Assembly: GCF_900583165.1 (NCBI RefSeq)
Contig: NZ_UTKY01000034.1
Location: 310,001 to 374,000 of the forward strand
Origin: Pseudomonas viridiflava
GTDB lineage: Bacteria; Pseudomonadota; Gammaproteobacteria; Pseudomonadales; Pseudomonadaceae
Direction: 5' to 3'
DNA length: 64,000 nucleotides
The translations under genes and the position numbers were made by a program. Below, piece by piece: positions 56,458-64,000 of the stretch; position 1 is the first letter of the stretch; the number at the start of each line of letters is the position of its first letter. The notes under the pieces are model-generated. The model saw only the letters and a list, made by a program, of their open reading frames with translations, was not told the origin of the DNA and ran no database searches.

Positions 56458-57106
56458 TGATCAACTGCCGGCAGAGGGATTTGGCGCGTTCCGGGTCCTG
56501 GTGCTCAACGGCATCCAGCAGGGCTGTATGCAGGTCAAACACCGCCTGGCGACGGGGTGAAATGTTGAGGGTCTGGCGCAACTGGGCACCGACGATAGCG
56601 GAGAAGTAGTGGTACAACTCGCTCAACGCCGGGTTGTGCGCGGCGTCCACCAAGTGTTTGTGGAAGATCAAGTCCGCGCTGATGTAGGCCTCAAGGTCAC
56701 CGTGGTACAGCGCGGCGCTGGCATCGAGCGCTTCGCGCAGCCGATCGAGGTCGGCTGTGGTACGGCGCAGCGCTGCAAGGCTGATCGCCTCCACTTCCAG
56801 GATCTGCCGTGTCTCCTGCGCCTGTTCCAGGGTGCAATGGGACAGTGCCCGCATCGTGCCCAGCGGGTCGGACATCGAACGCAAATAGCTGCCGTCGCCC
56901 TGACGAATATCTATCAACCCGGAAAACGCCAACACACGCATGGCCTCGCGCACAGTATTGCGGCTGATACCCAACTCGGTAGACAGCTCTGGCTCGGTAG
57001 GCAAACGCTCACCAATGGCCCACACGCCCTGGCGGATGCGCACACGCAGTTGCTCCAGGGCCTGGTCCACCAGGGAGCGTTTGATCAAAGGGGCGATATC
57101 AATCAT
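56447..57106 (-). CDS. GntR/FadR-family regulator
   Basis: A 219-residue regulator with an N-terminal GntR winged helix (ERLPTEPELSTELGISRNTV) and an all-helical FCD effector domain; metal-binding Asp and His are visible in DLIFHKHLVDAAHNP and FDLHTALLDAV. Start MIDIAPLIKRSLVDQ at 57106. It overlaps the CynX-like transporter gene and probably represses it, with a carboxylic acid as likely ligand of the FCD fold. Confidence 0.9.
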   Translation of the reverse strand: MIDIAPLIKRSLVDQALEQLRVRIRQGVWAIGERLPTEPELSTELGISRNTVREAMRVLAFSGLIDIRQGDGSYLRSMSDPLGTMRALSHCTLEQAQETRQILEVEAISLAALRRTTADLDRLREALDASAALYHGDLEAYISADLIFHKHLVDAAHNPALSELYHYFSAIVGAQLRQTLNISPRRQAVFDLHTALLDAVEHQDPERAKSLCRQLINEP

Positions 57107-57326
57107 GTGTTGAGCCTTTCGTCCAATCATAGGATGAATCGCACTCCAAGGTACGCTTCGGCACCTGCGACTTCAACTTCTAGGGCGACACTCCCTACAC
57201 AGACAACAGACGTTGATGACACGCGAGCCGACCTACACCCGACTCCATTCCCAAGTCGAGCACACCTAAACTTTACCTGCCGCCAGCCCCCTCGCTTCTC
57301 ACTCCCAGACCTACAAGGAAAGTACC

Positions 57327-58958
57327 GTGTACGAGGTAAAACTCAGGAAAAAAGACGACGCATCTTTGCTGATGCGCAAGAGCAAAGAATTGATCGTCGT
57401 CAGAAACCATAAGCAACACCGGCTCACGCTGGCTACGGAGATAGCCGCCGACGCGGAGCTGATCATGGCGATCCCGGACGCACAGGTGCAGGTATTCAAG
57501 GTTTGCACCGACGACAACCTTCTAGCCGATTGCAAGCGCAGGCTCCTTGCACGGCCCGAGGTCCGCTTTGTAGGAAGTGCGCTCGTTGACATCCAGACTG
57601 AAGAGCCGCTGGTCTATACGGAAAACATCTTTTTAAAGTTTATCGACACCCTTGATCGAACTGAGTGCGAAGTACTGATTCAAGCATTGGGCTTGTCCAT
57701 CATGGAAGCCGTCGCCTATGCAACCAATGCCTACTTCGTCAAACAGGATGCGCCAATTGGCAGCGAGGTCTGTCGTCTTACCCTGTCCATCCTGCAACGC
57801 CCGGAGGTGGAATTCTGCTATCCGGAACTCCTTCGTGTGCGCAATAACAGGGCCATTCATTCGAACCAGTGGCACCTGAAGAAAACCCTGGTGACCTATC
57901 AGTTCATGGTGGATGCAAGTGCCAATGTGGAGGCCGCCCACACATTGAGCCAAGGTGAGAACGTTGTCATTGCAGTGATAGACGATGGCTTCGACCTCGA
58001 CCATCCGGAATTCGCCAGCCCTGGCAAAATAGTCGCCCCGAAAAACTTTGATCGTCGAATAGCTACTGACGACCCGCGCCCCTCAAAACCGCATGAGGTC
58101 CATGGTACGGCTGCCGCCGGCGTCGCCTGCGCCGATGGCAGCCATGGGGCCAGCGGCGTGGCACCAAGGGCCCGATTGATGCCGATCAAAATCACTAAAC
58201 CCTTGGGCGTCAAGGCTGAAGCGAGCGCGTTTATGTACGCCGCCGATAATGGAGCAGACATTATTTCCTGCAGTTGGGGGCCCCCGGAGGGTCATTGGGC
58301 CGACCCATCCGACCCAAAGCACCAGCGCAACTACCCAATGCCTGCCCATACACACCTGGCTATCGAGTACGCCGCAACGAAAGGCCGCAACGGCAAGGGT
58401 TGCCTAGTGTTTTTCGGCGCCGGAAACGGTAACGAATGCGTGGATGGCGATGGCTACGCCAGCCACCCAAGCGTGATCGCTGTCGCTGCCTGCAACGATC
58501 AAAACCGACGCTGCGCCTACAGCGACTACGGCACAGCGATCTGGTGCGCGTTTCCCAGTGGTGACCAGGTAAACCCGGACCCTCGATTCAAACCGATGTC
58601 ATCGCAAACGGTCACGCGGGGTATCCGCACTACCGACCTGAGCCGACTACCCCACACGAGAACCGCAACCAATGAAAAGTCCGTCGCAGATTTTTATACC
58701 GAGACCTTCAGCGGCACCTCCAGTGCCTGTCCCGGCGCGGCAGGTGTTGCAGCGCTGGTACTGGCGGTCGCTCCAGAGTTGACAGCTAGGGCGGTGCGTC
58801 AGATTCTGGCCGACTGCTGCGACAAAATCGGACATCCGATAGAGGGCGAGAGGGGGCAATACGATCAATCAGGCCATAGTCATTATTATGGCTATGGCCG
58901 ACTGAATGCCTTGAAAGCTGTACGGCTAGCGATTGAGCAACAGACGCCGGGGCATTGA
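57327..58958 (+). CDS. Subtilisin-like (S8) serine protease without signal peptide
   Basis: A 543-residue protease starting at a GTG (57327) with AAGGAA 7 nt upstream. Catalytic domain residues about 205-540: Asp219 in VIAVIDDGFD, His259 in HEVHGTAAAGV, oxyanion Asn367 in GAGNGN and Ser465 in FSGTSSACPG. Residues 95-170 look like a fervidolysin-type prodomain (YTENIFLKFIDTLD ... LQRPEVEFCYPEL) and residues 20-90 seem to repeat its end (LLARPEVRFVGSALVD). No Sec signal or membrane segment is visible, unusual for S8 enzymes. No partner ATPase lies nearby. Substrate unknown. Confidence 0.88.
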   Translation: MYEVKLRKKDDASLLMRKSKELIVVRNHKQHRLTLATEIAADAELIMAIPDAQVQVFKVCTDDNLLADCKRRLLARPEVRFVGSALVDIQTEEPLVYTENIFLKFIDTLDRTECEVLIQALGLSIMEAVAYATNAYFVKQDAPIGSEVCRLTLSILQRPEVEFCYPELLRVRNNRAIHSNQWHLKKTLVTYQFMVDASANVEAAHTLSQGENVVIAVIDDGFDLDHPEFASPGKIVAPKNFDRRIATDDPRPSKPHEVHGTAAAGVACADGSHGASGVAPRARLMPIKITKPLGVKAEASAFMYAADNGADIISCSWGPPEGHWADPSDPKHQRNYPMPAHTHLAIEYAATKGRNGKGCLVFFGAGNGNECVDGDGYASHPSVIAVAACNDQNRRCAYSDYGTAIWCAFPSGDQVNPDPRFKPMSSQTVTRGIRTTDLSRLPHTRTATNEKSVADFYTETFSGTSSACPGAAGVAALVLAVAPELTARAVRQILADCCDKIGHPIEGERGQYDQSGHSHYYGYGRLNALKAVRLAIEQQTPGH

Positions 58959-58962
58959 TAAA

Positions 58963-58988
58963 GAGCCCTGACTGTTGCAGTCAGGGCC
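58963..58988. terminator. Bidirectional terminator between protease and aapP
   Basis: AGCCCTGACTG and CAGTCAGGGCT form a stem with a 3-nt loop between convergent genes; on the minus strand it is followed by CTTTATC. Confidence 0.7.
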
Positions 58989-59009
58989 CTGTCGGTCACG
59001 TCAGTCAGA

Positions 59010-59774
59010 TCAATGCAAAATCTGGCTCAAGAACAACTTGGTCCGGTCATTCTGCGGGTTGTCGAAGAAGTCATTCGGCGCCGCCTGTTCCACGATCTCG
59101 CCCTTATCCATGAAGATCACGCGATTGGCCACGGTGCGCGCAAAGCCCATTTCATGGGTCACGCACAACATGGTCATGCCGTCTTCGGCCAGGCCGATCA
59201 TGGTGTCCAGTACCTCTTTCACCATCTCCGGGTCGAGTGCCGAAGTCGGCTCGTCGAACAGCATGATTTTTGGCTTCATGCACAAGGCACGGGCAATCGC
59301 CACACGCTGTTGCTGACCGCCAGAGAGCTGGCCCGGAAACTTGTGGGCCTGTTCCGGGATGCGCACGCGCTCCAGGTAATGCATGGCGATTTCTTCGGCC
59401 TTGCGCTTGGGCATCTTGCGCACCCACATCGGCGCCAGCGTGCAGTTCTGCAAAATGGTCAGGTGCGGGAACAGATTGAAGTGCTGGAACACCATGCCGA
59501 CTTCGCGGCGGATCGCTTCGATCTGCTTGAGGTCGTTGGTCAGCTCAACGCCATCGACTACGATGCGGCCTTGTTGGTGTTCTTCCAGGCGGTTGAGGCA
59601 GCGGATGGTGGTGGACTTGCCCGAGCCCGACGGGCCGCACAGCACGATACGCTCGCCCTGCTTGACGTTGAGGTTGATGTCTTTCAACACGTGGAACTGG
59701 CCGTACCACTTGTTGACGCCCTGCATCTGAATAATGCCTTCAGGGCTCACAGGCTGTTTGATCGCTTCGCTCAT
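59010..59774 (-). CDS. aapP: General L-amino acid ABC transporter ATPase AapP
   Basis: A 254-residue ATPase that powers the AapQM permease. Walker [10 protein letters not shown] near residue 47, signature [15 protein letters not shown], Walker [15 protein letters not shown], switch His in VTHEMGFAR. Start [14 protein letters not shown] at 59774; the longer frame overlaps aapM and is unsupported. Last gene of aapJQMP, 11 bp after aapM. Confidence 0.95.
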   Translation of the reverse strand: MSEAIKQPVSPEGIIQMQGVNKWYGQFHVLKDINLNVKQGERIVLCGPSGSGKSTTIRCLNRLEEHQQGRIVVDGVELTNDLKQIEAIRREVGMVFQHFNLFPHLTILQNCTLAPMWVRKMPKRKAEEIAMHYLERVRIPEQAHKFPGQLSGGQQQRVAIARALCMKPKIMLFDEPTSALDPEMVKEVLDTMIGLAEDGMTMLCVTHEMGFARTVANRVIFMDKGEIVEQAAPNDFFDNPQNDRTKLFLSQILH

Positions 59775-59785
59775 AACAACAACTC

Positions 59786-60883
59786 CTAACGCTTGTGGCC
59801 TGTGTCGAGCTTGTGTTCCAAATGAATGGAATAGCGCGACATACCAAAACAGAAAATCCAGAACACCAGGGCGGCGAACACGTAGCCTTCGGTGGCCATG
59901 CCCAGCCATTTCGGGTCGGCGGCGGCTTGCTTGACGCTGTTGAGCAGGTCGAACAGGCCGATGATGATCACCAGGCTCGTGTCCTTGAACAGCGCAATAA
60001 ACGTGTTGACGATGCCGGGGATCACCAGCTTCAGGGCTTGCGGCAGAATCACCAGGCCCATGCTGCGCCAGTAACCCAGGCCCATCGCTGCGGCGGCTTC
60101 GTACTGACCCTTGGGGATCGCCTGCAAGCCACCACGCACCACCTCGGCCACGTAGGCCGACTGGAACAGGATCACGCCAATCAATGCGCGCAGCAATTTG
60201 TCGATGCCCATGCCTTCGGGCAGGAACAACGGCAGCATCACCGACGACATGAACAGCACCGTGATCAACGGCACGCCACGCCAGAACTCAATGAACGTCA
60301 CGCAAATCACGCGAATCGCCGGCATGTTCGAACGTCGTCCCAGTGCCAGCACAATGCCCAACGGCAAGGCGCCAGCGATGCCGACGGTGGCGATCACCAG
60401 GGTCAGCATCAGGCCGCCCCATTGGCTGGTCGCCACGTTGGTCAGGCCGAAGATGCCGCCGTGCAGGAGGAAAAACGCGATGATCGGGTACAGCACCAGA
60501 AAGCTCAGGCCGTAGATCGCCTTGCGCTGAAAGCGCGAGATGAACAAAGGCGCCACGCCGACGATGGCCAGCCACACGGTCAGGTCTACGCGCCAGCGCA
60601 GGTCGCCGGGGTAGTAGCCGTACATGAACTGCCCGAAGCGCTGTTGGATAAACACCCAGCACGCGCCTTCCTTGGTGCAATCGGCACGGGTGGTACCGAC
60701 CCAGTTGGCGTCCAGGATCGCCCAATGCAAAATCGGCGGCACTACCAAGTACACGAGGTAGAACGCCAGCAATGTCAGCAGGGTATTGAGCCAACTGGAA
60801 AACAGATTGGCGCGCATCCATGCCACGGGGCCGAAGACTTTGCTCGGCGGCGGCATATCAGGTTTGAAAGTATGCGAACTCAT
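59786..60883 (-). CDS. aapM: General L-amino acid ABC transporter permease AapM
   Basis: A 365-residue inner membrane permease with the long N-terminal extension typical of AapM (cytosolic tail, a membrane segment, then a periplasmic loop with [19 protein letters not shown]) and the His/Glu/Gln-type permease core, including [20 protein letters not shown], the ATPase-contacting EAA loop. It pairs with AapQ and follows it by 10 bp. Confidence 0.95.
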   Translation of the reverse strand: MSSHTFKPDMPPPSKVFGPVAWMRANLFSSWLNTLLTLLAFYLVYLVVPPILHWAILDANWVGTTRADCTKEGACWVFIQQRFGQFMYGYYPGDLRWRVDLTVWLAIVGVAPLFISRFQRKAIYGLSFLVLYPIIAFFLLHGGIFGLTNVATSQWGGLMLTLVIATVGIAGALPLGIVLALGRRSNMPAIRVICVTFIEFWRGVPLITVLFMSSVMLPLFLPEGMGIDKLLRALIGVILFQSAYVAEVVRGGLQAIPKGQYEAAAAMGLGYWRSMGLVILPQALKLVIPGIVNTFIALFKDTSLVIIIGLFDLLNSVKQAAADPKWLGMATEGYVFAALVFWIFCFGMSRYSIHLEHKLDTGHKR

Positions 60884-60893
60884 GTGCGTTTCC

Positions 60894-62075
60894 TCACCGC
60901 TCGATCAGCGCAATGCGCTTGTTGTACCAGTTCATCAGCAGGGAAATGCTGATGCTGATCGCCAGGTACACGCTCATGGTGATGGCAATGACTTCGATGG
61001 CCTGGCCGGTCTGGTTCAGCACCGTGCCGGCAAACAGCGAAACCATTTCCGGGTAACCGATACCAGCGGCTAACGACGAGTTTTTCGCCAGGTTCAGGTA
61101 TTGGCTGGTCAGCGGCGGAATGATCACCCGCAGGGCTTGCGGGATGATGACCTTGCGCAGCGTCGGCCCAGGGCGCAGGCCCAGGGAGCGTGCGGCTTCG
61201 GTCTGCCCGTGGCTGACGGACTTGATGCCCGAACGCACGATCTCGGCAATAAAGGCTGCCGTATACACGGTAAGCGCCAGGGTCAGTGCCAGCAGTTCGG
61301 GGATAAGTACCCAGCCGCCGACAAAGTTGAAGCCTGCCAGCTTAGGCATTTCCCAGTGAACAGGTGCACCGAAGATCAACGTGCACAACGCAGGGATTAC
61401 GATGAACAGCGCCAGGCCCGCCCAGAATTTATGGAACGGCACGCCGGTCGCCTCGAAACGCTTGTTGGCCCAACGTGCCATCAGCACGATCGCCACAATA
61501 GCGACGACAACGCTGACCACAAACGGCCAGAACCCATCAGCCGCAATCGCGGCCGGCATGTTCAGGCCACGGCTGCTGACAAAGAAGGTATCGCCGAAGT
61601 TGTGACTGTTACGCGGCCCCGGCATGGTCAGGAACACCGCGAAGTACCAAAACAGGATCTGCAGCAGCGGCGGGATGTTGCGGAACACTTCCACATACAC
61701 GGTCGCCAGTTTGTTGATCATCCAGTTCGGTGAGAGCCGTGCCACGCCGATGATGAAGCCCAGCAAGGTCGCCAGGATCACGCCGATGAAGGTCACCAGC
61801 AGGGTGTTGAGCAAACCGATCACAAACACCCGGGCATAGCTGTCCGATTCGGTGTAGTCGATCAAATGCTGCGCGATGCCGAACCCGGCACTGCGCTCAA
61901 GAAAGTCGAAACCCGAGGTAATGCCCCGGTGCTGAAGGTTGGTCTGGGTGTTGTCGAAGAGGTACCAGCCCAGCGAGATCACCGCCACAATCGTGATGAT
62001 CTGGAAGAGCCACGCACGCACTTTGGGGTCGCTGAAGCTGAGCTTCTGCTTGGGTGCGCCGATTTGTTTTTGCAT
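60894..62075 (-). CDS. aapQ: General L-amino acid ABC transporter permease AapQ
   Basis: A 393-residue permease starting MQKQIGAPKQKLSFSDPKVRAW. It has a long N-terminal half with a periplasmic loop (QTNLQHRGITSGFDFLERSA) and the conserved core with EIVRSGIKSVSHGQTEAARS, the EAA loop, near the C terminus. Partner of AapM; the 72-bp gap from aapJ could hold a processing hairpin that lets the binding protein be made in excess. Confidence 0.95.
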   Translation of the reverse strand: MQKQIGAPKQKLSFSDPKVRAWLFQIITIVAVISLGWYLFDNTQTNLQHRGITSGFDFLERSAGFGIAQHLIDYTESDSYARVFVIGLLNTLLVTFIGVILATLLGFIIGVARLSPNWMINKLATVYVEVFRNIPPLLQILFWYFAVFLTMPGPRNSHNFGDTFFVSSRGLNMPAAIAADGFWPFVVSVVVAIVAIVLMARWANKRFEATGVPFHKFWAGLALFIVIPALCTLIFGAPVHWEMPKLAGFNFVGGWVLIPELLALTLALTVYTAAFIAEIVRSGIKSVSHGQTEAARSLGLRPGPTLRKVIIPQALRVIIPPLTSQYLNLAKNSSLAAGIGYPEMVSLFAGTVLNQTGQAIEVIAITMSVYLAISISISLLMNWYNKRIALIER

Positions 62076-62147
62076 GAAATGCCCCGAAAATAATGGAACA
62101 GAACATCACCCGGTGGTTGGCCCACCGGGTGACAGAACCATCAGCGA

Positions 62148-63179
62148 TCAGCGCACAGGCGGTGCGTATTGAATGCCGCCGTTGTTCCACAGCGCGTTCA
62201 GGCCACGGTCGATTTCCAGCGGGGTGCTCTTGCCCAGGTTGCGCTCGAACACTTCACCGTAGTTACCGACTTGCTTGACGATCTGTACAACCCAGTCTTT
62301 CTTCACTTTCAGGTCTTTGCCGTATTCGCCGTCAGCACCGAGCAGACGGGCGACGTCCGGGTTCTTGGTGGACTTGGCTTCAGCCTCAACGTTTTTCGAG
62401 GTGATACCGGCTTCTTCAGCGTTGAGCATGGCGTAGCCAACCCAGCGCACAATGGCCAGCCACTCGTCGTCGCCATTACGCACGACCGGGCCCAGTGGCT
62501 CCTTGGAGATGGTTTCCGGCAGAACCACGTAGTCTTTCGGCGCGGCCAGCTTGCTGCGCTGGGCGAACAGTTGGGACTTGTCAGAGGTCAGTACGTCGCA
62601 ACGACCGGACTCCAGCGACTTGGCGCTTTCGTCCGAGGTGTCGAAGGTGATCGGGGTGTACTTGAGGTTGTTACCACGGAAGTAGTCGGAAACGTTCAGC
62701 TCGGTGGTAGTACCGGCCTGGATGCAGATGGTTGCACCGTCCAGTTCCTTGGCACTTTTCACGCCCAGCTTGTTGTTTACCAGGAAGCCAATGCCGTCGT
62801 AGTAAGTAATGAAGCCTGGGAATTTCAGGCCCATGCCGGCGTCGCGGGAGCTGGTCATGGTGGTGTTGCGGGACAGGATGTCGACTTCGCCGGACTGAAG
62901 CGCGGTGAAACGCTCCTTGGCGTTCAACTGGCTGAACTTGACCTTGGTCGCGTCGCCGAACACGGCAGCCGCTACGGCGCGGCACACGTCAGCATCAATC
63001 CCGAGGATTTTGCCGCTAGCATCCGGTACCGAGAAACCCGGCAGGCCGTCACTCACGCCACATTGCACAAAGCCTTTCTTCTGCACGGCATCCAGGGTGG
63101 CGCCGGCTTGGGCGAAACCGCTGACACCCAATACAGCCGCCGCAGTCACGATGGCCAGGGTGGATTTCAATACCTTCAT
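62148..63179 (-). CDS. aapJ: General L-amino acid binding protein AapJ
   Basis: A 343-residue periplasmic binding protein for L-amino acids. Signal peptide MKVLKSTLAIVTAAAVLGVS to about residue 25 (AQA-GATL), then KGFVQCGVSDGLPGFS and IDADVCRAVAAAVFGD in lobe 1, SRDAGMGLKFPGF near the hinge and TICIQAGTTTELNVSDYF in lobe 2. First gene of the operon; its ATG has GGAGGTTTG upstream, a strong ribosome-binding site. Confidence 0.96.
   Translation of the reverse strand: MKVLKSTLAIVTAAAVLGVSGFAQAGATLDAVQKKGFVQCGVSDGLPGFSVPDASGKILGIDADVCRAVAAAVFGDATKVKFSQLNAKERFTALQSGEVDILSRNTTMTSSRDAGMGLKFPGFITYYDGIGFLVNNKLGVKSAKELDGATICIQAGTTTELNVSDYFRGNNLKYTPITFDTSDESAKSLESGRCDVLTSDKSQLFAQRSKLAAPKDYVVLPETISKEPLGPVVRNGDDEWLAIVRWVGYAMLNAEEAGITSKNVEAEAKSTKNPDVARLLGADGEYGKDLKVKKDWVVQIVKQVGNYGEVFERNLGKSTPLEIDRGLNALWNNGGIQYAPPVR

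Positions 63180-64000
<821 letters not shown>

Overview
The window is high-GC Proteobacterial chromosome, and its gene content and repeats point to the Pseudomonas fluorescens group. The evidence is the lepA-lepB-rnc-era-recO-pdxJ block, the lptFG/pepA-holC-valS block, a hmgA-fahA-maiA operon with its IclR regulator, an aapJQMP transporter, a DUF3509 gene, and seven copies of the paired inverted REP elements (REPINs) typical of this group. No rRNA, tRNA, CRISPR, prophage or insertion sequence was recognised.

Layout. 1-6.4 kb (minus strand): start of a Tat-exported multicopper oxidase, pdxJ, recO, era, rnc, lepB, lepA. 6.5-18.7 kb: lptG and lptF (minus) diverge from pepA, holC, a small acidic protein, an unusual Ig-like repeat protein, valS, rlmF, a HU gene, yejK and a membrane-anchored glutaredoxin. 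18.7-25 kb: a ferric citrate island. fecI-fecR-fecA run forward and a DUF3649/PepSY/DUF3325 membrane operon runs backward, with Fur-box-like sequence between them. 25-32 kb: LysR/MFS pair, HPF-like protein, and a serine catabolic module (LysR regulator, serine dehydratase, serine transporter). 32-43 kb: DUF3509, psiE, SOS-controlled yebG, a Leu-dehydrogenase-like gene with a mutated catalytic lysine, a SirB1-like protein, homogentisate catabolism, dacB, a GST-like protein, a GIY-YIG protein and a SnoaL-like protein.

43.2-55.2 kb is the most interesting accessory region: a DUF1120-type chaperone-usher fimbrial locus. It holds five pilin paralogues, a chaperone, an usher, a two-domain pilin-like protein and two further pilins on the plus strand, plus one detached pilin on the minus strand. 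Between the detached pilin and the operon lie two minus-strand regulators, an RcsB/BvgA-like response regulator and a receiver-Hpt protein. Together they look like the distal half of a phosphorelay whose kinase is not in the window. A pair of direct repeats about four helical turns apart sits in the 410-bp divergent region between regulators and operon.

55.2-64 kb: a GntR/CynX-type MFS pair, an apparently cytosolic subtilisin-like protease with what looks like a duplicated prodomain, the aapJQMP general amino acid ABC transporter, and the start of a carboxylesterase gene cut by the window end.

Start sites were moved inward from the longest open frame wherever a Shine-Dalgarno sequence, family length or homology favoured it. 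Such choices are stated per gene. All family assignments are from reading the protein sequence; no database search was run.
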